From an archaeon (GTDB lineage Archaea; Methanobacteriota; Methanobacteria; Methanobacteriales; Methanobacteriaceae): a stretch of DNA of 12,880 bases. This document shows positions 6,722 through 12,866 of the stretch, piece by piece (position 1 is the first letter of the stretch; each line of letters opens with the position of its first letter). The stretch spans positions 1 to 12,880 of the forward strand of contig JAKSUE010000010.1 of the NCBI GenBank assembly GCA_024409165.1, given 5' to 3'. The notes beneath the pieces are model-generated. The model saw only the letters and a program-made list of their open reading frames with translations, did not search any database and was not told the DNA's origin. The position numbers and the translations under genes are program-made.

Positions 6722-7886
6722 ATGGGCCTTCTACACTTTGTACAATTTCTTTAAATACTTCGTCATTGATGTATTTACCTTCTTCTCTGCTTTGTTTTAC
6801 TTTTTCAACAATTTTACAGAGTTGATCTTTAGTTACTTCGTAACCACATTCATCAAGTTTAGCTTTTACAGCTCTACAACCTGAGTGTTTACCTAAAACT
6901 AATTGTCTTTTTTGTCCAACAAGTTCTGGTAAGAATGGTTCGTAACTGAGAGGTTCTTCAATAACTGCGTCTACATGGATTCCAGATTCATGTCTAAATA
7001 CATTTTTACCAACAATTGGTTTATTTTCTGGAACTCTGACTTTAGTTCTTTCTTCAACTAAGTTAGAAAGAGCTTGGATATTTTTAGTTTTAAATCCTAA
7101 ATCGTGTCCATATAATATTTTTAAAGCCATAATAAGTTCTTCAAGTGATGCATTTCCAGCTCTTTCACCGATTCCATTTACAGTAGTAGAAACACAATTT
7201 CCACCTGCAAGTAATCCGTAAATAGAGTTGATAACTGCAAATCCAAAGTCGTTATGACAATGCATAGCTATTCTTATATCTGTGACTTTTCTGATTTCTT
7301 GTACTAAGAAATAGATTCCTTGAGGAGTGATTGCTCCTGTGGTATCTGCTATGTGAACTCTGTCTGCACCATAACTTTCAGCATTTTTGTAAATTCTTTT
7401 TAAGAAGTCTAAATCAGTTCTTGTAGCATCTTCTGAAGAGTATGCTACATATAATCCATGATCTTTTGCATATTCAATAGCATTCATAGAAATTTCCATT
7501 GCTTCTTGTCTTCCAATATGCATTTTATGTTGAAGATGAATATCTGAAGTTCCCATGAAAGTAATAATTCCATCAACATCACATTCAAGAGCTCTATCAA
7601 TATCCTCTTTTCTTGCTCTAGTTAAACAGATTACACTTGCATTTAAACCTTCATTAGCTATTGATTTTACAGTTTGTGCTTCTGTTCTTGAAACAATTGG
7701 AAAACCTGCTTCAATTTGATGTATTTTAAGTTCATCAAGCTTTTTAGCTATGTCTATTTTGTCTTCAGGAGATAAACAAACTCCAGGAGTTTGTTCTCCA
7801 TCTCTAAGAGTTGTATCATAAATAAGAATATCTTTTGGGAATTTTATTTCCGCTTCTTTATTAAAAGGACTTATATAATATTGCAT
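6711..7886 (-). CDS. aksA: (R)-homocitrate synthase (2-isopropylmalate synthase family)
   Basis: Condenses acetyl-CoA with 2-oxoglutarate to homocitrate, the first step of the chain elongation leading to 2-oxosuberate and coenzyme B in methanogens. The TIM-barrel signature TTLRDGEQTPGV is at 25-36, with Arg28 and the metal ligand Asp29. MHCHNDFGFAVIN at 208-220 supplies the two metal-binding His. NGIGERAGNASLEE is at 237-250, and FRHESGIHVDA at 297-307 is typical of this family. At 391 residues it lacks the C-terminal leucine-regulatory domain of classical LeuA (about 500 residues). FRHESGIHVDAVIEEPLSYE then PFLPELVG, read together, favours AksA over citramalate synthase or LeuA. ATG 7886 is preceded by GTGAAGGA on the minus strand. 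The partner aksD lies on the same strand about 2 kb further on, separated by two membrane-protein genes. Confidence 0.88.
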   Translation of the reverse strand: MQYYISPFNKEAEIKFPKDILIYDTTLRDGEQTPGVCLSPEDKIDIAKKLDELKIHQIEAGFPIVSRTEAQTVKSIANEGLNASVICLTRARKEDIDRALECDVDGIITFMGTSDIHLQHKMHIGRQEAMEISMNAIEYAKDHGLYVAYSSEDATRTDLDFLKRIYKNAESYGADRVHIADTTGAITPQGIYFLVQEIRKVTDIRIAMHCHNDFGFAVINSIYGLLAGGNCVSTTVNGIGERAGNASLEELIMALKILYGHDLGFKTKNIQALSNLVEERTKVRVPENKPIVGKNVFRHESGIHVDAVIEEPLSYEPFLPELVGQKRQLVLGKHSGCRAVKAKLDECGYEVTKDQLCKIVEKVKQSREEGKYINDEVFKEIVQSVEGPFEF

Positions 7887-7950
7887 TTTCCTTCACTTCA
7901 TTTTAACCTATAATTAAATAAATAATATATTTTATAATTTTTTAAACATT

Positions 7951-7978
7951 TTTATATTTTATAGTACTATAATATAAA
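7951..7978. promoter_or_regulatory. Palindromic TATA-like element upstream of aksA
   Basis: Arms TTTATATT-TTATAGT (7951-7965) and ACTATAATATAAA (7966-7978) form an inverted repeat centred on AGTACT. It is 13 bases per arm, perfect except for two extra T in the left arm. It contains TATA-box-like sequence on both strands. Lying 65-92 bases upstream of the aksA ATG, it would place a transcription start about 40-65 bases before the gene. The remainder of 7887-8069 is A/T-rich with no gene seen. Confidence 0.45.
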
Positions 7979-8063
7979 TCTTTTTTAATTTTTTTTAAAT
8001 ATTTACTTTTTTTATCAATTTTTATAGAATTTTAAAATTTAGTTCATCATCCGTAACTAATTT

Positions 8064-8081
8064 GATAAATTATTGTTTATC
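8064..8081 (-). terminator. cyaB 3' hairpin with the stop codon in its loop
   Basis: GATAAA (8064-8069) and TTTATC (8076-8081) are perfect 6-base arms; the six-base loop contains the stop codon (TAA on the minus strand, 8072-8070). No strong U-tract follows directly on the minus strand, so termination is uncertain and transcription might continue towards aksA. A second weak inverted repeat, TTAGTT/AACTAA, lies at 8039-8060. Confidence 0.35.
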
Positions 8082-8618
8082 TTTATTTTCTAATAATTCT
8101 AAGTAAGATGTTCTTTCAAATCCATCTGTAATTTCTAATTTTTTAAACATTTCAAAAATGCTTTCTTGAGCTTTGCTATAGTCTGAATTGTCTTCTAAGG
8201 TGATTTCTATTTCCATATATGGATCTAATCCTTTTATATCATCAAGACTAATTTCAAAGTTATCTATTTTATAATAATCTCTGTTTTTAATAACTGTTCT
8301 AACTTCTTTAAATCCTAAATTTTCAAAGATTTTTTTACATTTATTCTCATCTTCGATTTCCATTTCTACTTCTTCACGAGTTTTACTTTTACTATCTATT
8401 TTAGGACCTTTGTAAGTTATGAATAATCTTTGGTAATTTTCACTTTTAGTTTTTCTAATTCTAAGTGCTTCATCAGTTTCAGAGAAATCGCATACTGGGC
8501 TGTTAAAGTAGATATCTTCTTGATATTCAGTTTTAATTTTTTCTGCATTTAAATTATTTAATCTTTCTCTCATTTCATCAAAACTATTAATTTTTGCTTT
8601 AACTTCTACTTCAATCAT
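8070..8618 (-). CDS. cyaB: CYTH-domain protein, class IV adenylate cyclase-like (CyaB)
   Basis: A 182-residue single CYTH domain, the triphosphate-tunnel metalloenzyme fold that processes triphosphate-containing substrates with divalent metal. The defining ExExK motif is at the N-terminus (EVEVKAK, Glu3, Glu5, Lys7). Further conserved charged strands are LRIRK (about 52-56), YKGPK (about 73), REEVEMEIED (about 81-90) and SLDDIKGLDPYMEIEI (about 128-142). The last matches the CyaB-type GLG-xx-EIE region, with Asp replacing the second Gly. Archaeal members are often named adenylate cyclase, but thiamine-triphosphatase or other triphosphate hydrolysis is equally possible, and no cAMP pathway is visible here. 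ATG 8618 follows a strong AGGAGG on the minus strand with eight bases between. The gene is divergent from tbp across a 392-base spacer and upstream of aksA on the same strand. Confidence 0.82.
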   Translation of the reverse strand: MIEVEVKAKINSFDEMRERLNNLNAEKIKTEYQEDIYFNSPVCDFSETDEALRIRKTKSENYQRLFITYKGPKIDSKSKTREEVEMEIEDENKCKKIFENLGFKEVRTVIKNRDYYKIDNFEISLDDIKGLDPYMEIEITLEDNSDYSKAQESIFEMFKKLEITDGFERTSYLELLENKDKQ

Positions 8619-8684
8619 TTTTTATTCCTCCTAATTTTTTAGTTTTATATGTTTATATTTAGATTTTATCTTTCATTAGTTTTA

Positions 8685-8749
8685 TTTATATAGTATTTAT
8701 AAATCATTTATATACTCTTTATAAAGCATAACTTTATATAGTATATAAA
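8685..8749. promoter_or_regulatory. Array of three palindromic TATA-like elements
   Basis: TTTATATAGTATTTATAAA (8685-8703) and TTTATATACTCTTTATAAA (8707-8725) differ at only two positions and each has TTTATA/TATAAA ends. TTTATATA-G-TATATAAA (8733-8749) is a perfect 17-base palindrome. The start-to-start spacings are 22 and 26 bases. Two further TTTATAT motifs lie at 8644 and 8652. Read leftward they sit at promoter distance from cyaB; read rightward they could drive tbp with a leader of about 240 bases. A role in TBP self-regulation is conceivable but inferred. Confidence 0.5.
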
Positions 8750-8893
8750 TAATATATTTTATTAGTAAAAATTTTATTAAAAATTTTTTAATTTTATCGA
8801 ATTTTTTTCGTACTTTTTTAGATTTTTTATCGTGTGTAAATTGGAAGTGAATAGTTAGAGTTTTATTTTTTATAATGTTTTATTGATTATTAT

Positions 8894-8931
8894 AACAACT
8901 TGAATTGTTTATTTTCGTTGACGTGAGAATA
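8894..8931 (+). promoter_or_regulatory. Two consecutive weak hairpins upstream of tbp
   Basis: AACAA-CTTGAA-TTGTT (8894-8909) is followed directly by TATTTTC (8910-8916) pairing with GAGAATA (8925-8931), with one G-U pair. If tbp is transcribed from the upstream TATA array these hairpins would lie in its leader; if it starts near 8978 they lie upstream of the promoter. Confidence 0.2.
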
Positions 8932-8949
8932 AAAATCAAAATATTAAAA

Positions 8950-8957
8950 TTATATTA
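8950..8957 (+). promoter_or_regulatory. Candidate tbp TATA box
   Basis: TTATATTA preceded by a purine-rich AAAA that could act as BRE. A start about 25 bases on, near 8978, would give a leader of about 33 bases that includes the ribosome-binding site. It is weakly distinguished from other AT-rich sequence nearby. Confidence 0.35.
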
Positions 8958-8997
8958 ATTTTTTAAAATATTTACTTACTTTTTTTAAATTTGATTT

Positions 8998-9003
8998 GGA
9001 GGT
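8998..9003 (+). promoter_or_regulatory. Ribosome-binding site that fixes the tbp start
   Basis: GGAGGT lies seven bases before TTG 9011. An earlier in-frame TTG at 8996 overlaps this site and cannot be the start. The TTG 9011 start gives exactly 181 residues, the usual archaeal TBP length. Confidence 0.8.
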
Positions 9004-9010
9004 TTTTGAA

Positions 9011-9556
9011 TTGACCGATGTTGATATAAAAATAGAGAACATTGTGGCTTCTGCTAGTATAGGGAAAGAAATTGAACTTCTTGAAGTAGCAAAAGCTTTA
9101 GAAGGAGTCGATTTTAATAGAGAACAGTTCCCGGGTTTAGTTTTTAAACTTAAAGAACCTAAGACTGCTGCTTTGATTTTCTCATCAGGTAAACTTGTTT
9201 GTACTGGTGCTAAATCTATTGATGATTCAAAGTTAGCTATTAAGAAGACTGTCGATCTTATGAGAAAAGAAGATAAAGATATTCCTCATGAGTTTGAAAT
9301 TAAAATTCAAAATATTGTTGCTTCTGCAAATTTACAATCCACATTAAATTTAGAAGCAGTTGCTTTAGAATTAGAAAACACTGAATACGAACCAGAACAA
9401 TTCCCTGGTTTAGTATACCGTTTATCTGATCCTAAGGTCGTTTTATTATTATTTGGTTCTGGTAAAGTAGTTTGTACTGGTGCTAAAACCAAATCCGATG
9501 CTAAGTTAGGTGTAGAAAACGCTTATGATAGACTTAGCGAGTTAGACTTAATATAA
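9011..9556 (+). CDS. tbp: TATA-box-binding protein (TBP)
   Basis: General transcription factor that bends promoter DNA at the TATA box and recruits TFB and RNA polymerase. The 181-residue protein is two imperfect direct repeats of about 90 residues. Each begins IKI[EQ]NIVASA (6-15 and 97-106) and contains EQFPGLV followed by a basic strand and SGK(L/V)VCTGAK. The four DNA-intercalating Phe positions are all kept: Phe40 and Phe57 in the first repeat, Phe131 and Phe148 in the second. The protein ends in SELDLI, with only a very short acidic tail. It starts with TTG. The serB-fusion start codon lies 12 bases after the stop, with its ribosome-binding site in between, so the two genes are surely co-transcribed. 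Upstream is a region rich in palindromic TATA-like sequences, which would suit autoregulation. Confidence 0.97.
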   Translation: MTDVDIKIENIVASASIGKEIELLEVAKALEGVDFNREQFPGLVFKLKEPKTAALIFSSGKLVCTGAKSIDDSKLAIKKTVDLMRKEDKDIPHEFEIKIQNIVASANLQSTLNLEAVALELENTEYEPEQFPGLVYRLSDPKVVLLLFGSGKVVCTGAKTKSDAKLGVENAYDRLSELDLI

Positions 9557-9568
9557 TTGGTGATATGT

Positions 9569-11302
9569 TTGATTAAACTTGTAGTATTTGACTTAGATAA
9601 TGTTATTATTAATGGTGAGGGCATAGATGAGATTGGAAAATTAGTAAATGTTGAAGATCAAATTGCAGCAATCACTGAGCAAGCAATGCAAGGTGAATTA
9701 GACTTCGAAACATCCATTAAACAGAGAGTTAAGCTTCTTAAAGGAGCTTCTATGAAAGATATTGAAGCATTAGCTGAAAAAATGCCTCTTATGGCTGGAG
9801 CGGAATCTATTAAATCTTTAAAAGATAATGGTTTTGATGTAGCTATTATAAGTGGTGGTTTTGATGTATTTACCAATACTATTAAGAATAAACTCAATGT
9901 AGATAATATATTTACAAATTCATTAGTTGTAGAGGATGGCCTCTTAACTGGTGAAGTTCTCGGACCATTAGTAACTGGTTCCAAATTAGATGTTCTATCT
10001 AAATTTATAGAAGATGCAGGATACACATTAGATGAATGTGTTGCTGTAGGAGATGGAGCAAATGATATTTCTATGATTGAATCTGCTAAATATGGTATTG
10101 CATTTAATGCTAAACCTTCTGTAAAAGAAATTGCAGATATTATTGTAGAGACTCAAAATTTAACTGATGTAATTAACGTCATACTTAATTTAAACCCTGA
10201 AAACACTGAAGAAGGTGCTGACGTGGAAAATGAAGTTGCTGTAGAAACTGAAGTAGTGGAAACTACTGATGTAGTTGTTGAAAACCAAGAAGAACAAACT
10301 GCTGAAGAAGTAGTTGAAGAAGTTGTTGAAGAAGAAGTTGTTGAAGCTGAAGAAGCTACCGAAGAAGTTGCTGAAGAAGCTACTGAAGAAGTAGTTGAAA
10401 AAGCTGAAAAACCTAAAAAAGCTAAAAAATCTAAAAAGAACAGTCTCCCAGAACCTGACTTTGATTTAGCTGACACCATTGAAGGAGTCAGAGCTCAAAA
10501 AGATGAAAGGGAAGAACTTATTGCTAAAATTGCGGATGAAAGAGAAGGTTTCAATAAAGAAGCTAAGGAACAACGTAAAATCCGTGATCAATTAAATGCT
10601 GATTTAAAAGAAAACTTAGCTAAAGCTATTGAATTTAGAGACCAACGTAATGAAATCAACAAAGAAGTTGAAACTAATAAAAAAGCACGTAATAAGGTTA
10701 ATGATGAAATCAAAAACCTTGAATGGTCTTCTGGTAAAAGAGATAAAATAAAAATCGAAAATGAAATCAAAAAAATCGATAAAATTATTGAAACCAGAGT
10801 TTTAGACATTAAAAAAGAAAATCAGCTCGTTAAAAGCGCTAATGATTTAAGAAAACAACTCATGGAAATCAAAGAAGATGACAAAGTAAAAGAAGAAGCT
10901 GCAGAGCTCAAAAAACAATCTGAAGAATACCATGCAAAAGTTGTTGAACTTTCCGAACAAGCACAAGAAGCTCATGAACAAATGCTTTCCTACTTTAGAA
11001 AAACTGATGAAATCAGAACTGCTGCTGATGAAGCACACAAATTATTCATCCAAGCTAGGAAAAACGCTTCTGCTAAACACGAAGAGTTCAAAGTTGTTTT
11101 AAGCGAAATCCATGTTATTAACAAAAAATTAGGAACTAACAAATCCAGAAAACGTCGTTCTGAAAAATCTAACAGTGGATCTCCTGCTAAGAAAAATCGT
11201 GAAGAGAAAGAGAAAGCTGAAAGTATCTTTGATAAATTCAAACACGGTAAAAAATTATCTACCGAAGAGCTTTTACTCTTACAAAAATACGATATTAACT
11301 AA
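9569..11302 (+). CDS. serB: SerB-type phosphoserine phosphatase fused to a long archaeal coiled-coil domain
   Basis: 577-residue fusion. Residues 1-210 form a HAD phosphatase with all SerB motifs: DLDN (Asp8, Asp10), Glu in NGEGIDEI, QRVKLLKG, ISGGF (about 94-98), Lys139 (GSKLDVL) and GDGANDISMI (161-170). It would hydrolyse phosphoserine in the last step of serine synthesis. Residues about 211-280 are a low-complexity Glu/Val/Ala/Thr linker. Then comes a basic patch, KPKKAKKSKKN (about 282-291), and from about 305 to 530 a highly charged coiled coil resembling COG1340, an uncharacterised archaeal family. After a basic Ser/Lys/Arg segment the end reads ESIFDKFKHGKKLSTEELLL, typical of that family. 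Plain archaeal SerB is about 210 residues. TTG 9569 is chosen because GGTGAT (9559-9564) precedes it by four bases; another TTG at 9557 overlaps that site. There is no signal peptide. The role of the coiled coil is unknown. Confidence 0.87.
   Translation: MIKLVVFDLDNVIINGEGIDEIGKLVNVEDQIAAITEQAMQGELDFETSIKQRVKLLKGASMKDIEALAEKMPLMAGAESIKSLKDNGFDVAIISGGFDVFTNTIKNKLNVDNIFTNSLVVEDGLLTGEVLGPLVTGSKLDVLSKFIEDAGYTLDECVAVGDGANDISMIESAKYGIAFNAKPSVKEIADIIVETQNLTDVINVILNLNPENTEEGADVENEVAVETEVVETTDVVVENQEEQTAEEVVEEVVEEEVVEAEEATEEVAEEATEEVVEKAEKPKKAKKSKKNSLPEPDFDLADTIEGVRAQKDEREELIAKIADEREGFNKEAKEQRKIRDQLNADLKENLAKAIEFRDQRNEINKEVETNKKARNKVNDEIKNLEWSSGKRDKIKIENEIKKIDKIIETRVLDIKKENQLVKSANDLRKQLMEIKEDDKVKEEAAELKKQSEEYHAKVVELSEQAQEAHEQMLSYFRKTDEIRTAADEAHKLFIQARKNASAKHEEFKVVLSEIHVINKKLGTNKSRKRRSEKSNSGSPAKKNREEKEKAESIFDKFKHGKKLSTEELLLLQKYDIN
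10199..10441 (+). repeat. Low-complexity acidic linker encoded by GAA/GTT-type repeats
   Basis: This part of serB is built from recurring GAAGAAGTTGTTGAA-like units coding for E, V, A and T, then switches to Lys-rich codons. Such DNA can expand or contract by slippage, so linker length probably varies between strains. An antisense open frame here (10479-10153) is only its Ser/Thr-rich shadow. Confidence 0.6.
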
Positions 11303-11314
11303 AATTTCTATTAT

Positions 11315-11346
11315 AACTAGTTAAATTCATTTTAACTAGTTTTTTA
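11315..11346 (+). terminator. serB terminator
   Basis: AACTAGTTAAA (11315-11325) and TTTAACTAGTT (11331-11341) form a perfect 11-base stem with loop TTCAT, followed by five T. It lies 13 bases after the serB stop codon and ends the tbp-serB transcript. Confidence 0.75.
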
Positions 11347-11601
11347 TTAATTTTAGATTTCTTAGATTCTTAAAATCAGTTTCTTAGATTTTTTAATTAT
11401 TTTTCTATTTTTTACTATTTTTTATTATTTTATTTCACTATTATACTATTTTTTTACTATTTTGATAGTGTTTTAACTTTTTAATAGTTTACTAGTGAAC
11501 TATTTCATGTTTTATTTAAATATAAATTATAAATATAAATTATAAAATGAGTATTAAGAAATAGTAAATATAAATTATAAATATAAATTATAAAATAAGT
11601 A
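11347..11601. other. Non-coding spacer between serB and the membrane/YbjQ gene
   Basis: No supportable ORF or RNA gene. It is pyrimidine-rich to about 11480, with recurring TTTTTACTATTTT units and a small hairpin, ACTAT-TTTG-ATAGT (11456-11469). At 11483-11504 there is a 22-base palindrome with one mismatched pair, outer arms AATAGTT and AACTATT around TACTAGTG. The last part is the 48-base tandem repeat listed separately. Both flanking genes are convergent on it. Confidence 0.5.
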
Positions 11602-11612
11602 TTAAGAAATAA
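11517..11612. repeat. 48-base tandem duplication at the 3' end of the membrane/YbjQ gene
   Basis: Copy one (11517-11564) and copy two (11565-11612) differ at only two positions. Copy two includes the stop codon and last codons of the gene ending at 11602; copy one is a duplicate of that end lying beyond it. Inside each copy the 13-base unit AAATATAAATTAT is itself repeated twice. Confidence 0.85.
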
Positions 11613-12450
11613 TAACTCCAGTTCCCATAATTGAAACTTGGATTATTAAATCTGTTTTTTCTTTTTTTATTGTATCATATTGGATGTTGATTTCTAAAAT
11701 TCCATTACATCCGTCTTTTTTGAGAGATTCTGATAATTTTTTAAAAGCATTGTTTTTAGTATATTTAATGTCTTCAAGTAATAATTCATTTCTTTTTTCA
11801 TAATCATTTAATTTAATGATTTCTGTCTGATTGTATTTTAAAATCTCTCTTGATTCATAAATTCCTTTATATTCTAAAATGGATTTTCCTTTGATTTTAT
11901 TAGAACTTAATAATAAAATTCCAAGATTATTTATATCAATTTCTTCTCTTTTTATAAATGTTCCATCAATTTGTACAGGTCTTATTTTAGGTTTTCCGGT
12001 GATTATGTAATATAATTTATCATATATTTTATAAAGATACTTTTTAATTCTTTTAACGAGATTTAATGTATGTGCAATAGCAGATATTCCTAAAACAATT
12101 ATAAAATAATTAGTTAGTGTTGGAAGAGCAGCTTGAAGAATTAGTCCTGTTGTACCAATTGTTATTAAATTAGCTCCTAATGTTGGGTTATTCATAAAGA
12201 ATCCATAGATTACAGTTACTAAAAATAGAATAAATGCACTAATTGCACCTGTTGTTTCGTTAAGGTATCTATTTGCAAGGTAAGTTTCAACATATCCTGC
12301 AAAAAGAGGAGCAATAACTAAACCAAGATTCCATCCAAAAATAGCTAAATTAATAGCTAAACAAAACCAGTAACAAAAAACACCAGCAAATGTTCCAATA
12401 GCTATGCATCCAAGGGCTTTTAAATATTCCACTATTTTAGCTTTTGTCAT
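11602..12450 (-). CDS. Membrane domain fused to a YbjQ/UPF0145-like domain
   Basis: 282-residue protein. Residues about 12-130 hold four or five membrane segments. A basic stretch (KRIKKYLYKIYDKLYY, about 133-148) follows, then a linker, then a soluble domain at about 176-282. That domain aligns by eye with the neighbouring 109-residue protein: ILLLSSNKIKGKSILEYKG matches MLITSTDTLENKKIIEYCG. Further on, AFKKLSESLKKDGCNGI matches AFKIMEEKAIKKGANGI, and both end in a G-T-A/G-V/I-I-I strand. YbjQ proteins are small pentameric proteins of unknown function, sometimes called heavy-metal-binding, so ring assembly on the membrane is possible but inferred. An ATG at 12462 would add four residues. ATG 12450 is chosen because GGGAA precedes it and the leader contains a duplicated copy of this start region. 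Both ends of the gene carry tandem duplications. Confidence 0.7.
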   Translation of the reverse strand: MTKAKIVEYLKALGCIAIGTFAGVFCYWFCLAINLAIFGWNLGLVIAPLFAGYVETYLANRYLNETTGAISAFILFLVTVIYGFFMNNPTLGANLITIGTTGLILQAALPTLTNYFIIVLGISAIAHTLNLVKRIKKYLYKIYDKLYYIITGKPKIRPVQIDGTFIKREEIDINNLGILLLSSNKIKGKSILEYKGIYESREILKYNQTEIIKLNDYEKRNELLLEDIKYTKNNAFKKLSESLKKDGCNGILEINIQYDTIKKEKTDLIIQVSIMGTGVIIS

Positions 12451-12507
12451 ATTAATTCCCATATTTTATTCCACTATTAGCTTTTATTATATTAATTCCT
12501 ATAATTT
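12426..12507. repeat. Tandem duplication of about 41 bases over the start of the membrane/YbjQ gene
   Basis: Copy A (12426-12467) contains the start codon and first codons of the gene. Copy B (12468-12507) is adjacent and matches at about 36 of 42 positions, with a two-base deletion. In copy B the position of the start codon reads ATA on the minus strand, so it does not provide a second start. Confidence 0.75.
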
Positions 12508-12517
12508 CCATTAATTA

Positions 12518-12847
12518 TTATTCGTCTTCATAAATTATAGCAGTTCCATAGGCAGTAATTAAAATTGTATTTCCCATAGTTCCACCAAGATTATCATAGG
12601 ATAATTTCATACCAACAATTCCGTTAGCACCTTTTTTAATAGCTTTTTCTTCCATAATTTTAAAAGCTTCAGTTCTTGCATTTAAAAATTCTTCTTCATA
12701 TTGTGATGTTCTCCCCTTTACTACATCACGAGCTCCAGAGAATAAATCTTTATAAACATTAGCTCCAAGTAAAGATTCACCTGTAACTAATCCGCAATAC
12801 TCAATTATTTTCTTGTTTTCTAAAGTATCTGTTGATGTTATTAACAT
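12518..12847 (-). CDS. YbjQ/UPF0145 family protein
   Basis: 109-residue soluble protein typical in length and sequence for the YbjQ family (PF01906). It begins MLITSTDTLENKKI and continues with YCGLVTGESLLGANVYKDLFSG, the conserved core around residues 19-40. The second half has EEEFLNARTEAFKIMEEKAIKKGANGIVGMKLSY and ends NTILITAYGTAI before an acidic tail. Structures of the family show a homopentamer; biochemical function is unknown despite the heavy-metal-binding label in some databases. ATG 12847 follows GGTGAT on the minus strand with three bases between, fixing the start. It lies 67 bases upstream of the membrane-anchored paralog on the same strand. The two are probably co-transcribed and could form mixed oligomers (inference). 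Confidence 0.88.
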   Translation of the reverse strand: MLITSTDTLENKKIIEYCGLVTGESLLGANVYKDLFSGARDVVKGRTSQYEEEFLNARTEAFKIMEEKAIKKGANGIVGMKLSYDNLGGTMGNTILITAYGTAIIYEDE

Positions 12848-12866
12848 TTAATCACCGATTTAGAAA

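Larger units (their letters stand above)
8619..9010. other. Divergent non-coding region between cyaB and tbp
   Basis: This 392-base spacer contains no supportable ORF and no tRNA. From left to right it holds the cyaB ribosome-binding site, a cluster of TTTATAT motifs (8644-8749) including three palindromes, an A/T stretch (8750-8815), a less AT-rich stretch with two small hairpins (8816-8931), a possible tbp TATA box near 8950, and the tbp ribosome-binding site at 8998. Confidence 0.6.

Noticed and set aside
6711..7886. 2-isopropylmalate synthase (LeuA) as the name of this gene
   Set aside because: The protein is about 110 residues too short to hold the leucine-binding regulatory domain, and the motif around 297-324 reads like AksA. 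LeuA or citramalate synthase is not fully excluded.
8760..8940. C/D-box RNA, tRNA or riboswitch in the tbp spacer
   Set aside because: No C/D boxes, no tRNA arms, and no recognisable riboswitch core could be found by eye.
10153..10479. Antisense open frame rich in Ser and Thr
   Set aside because: It is the complement of the GAA/GTT-rich linker of serB; low complexity, no ribosome-binding site, no independent support.
9307..11241. Minus-strand open frames opposite tbp and serB
   Set aside because: They mirror conserved coding sequence and show Ser/Phe/Leu-rich composition expected from antisense of Lys/Glu-rich genes.
11517..11612. CRISPR-like repeat array
   Set aside because: The two 48-base units are directly adjacent with no unique spacers and there are only two, so this is a tandem duplication.
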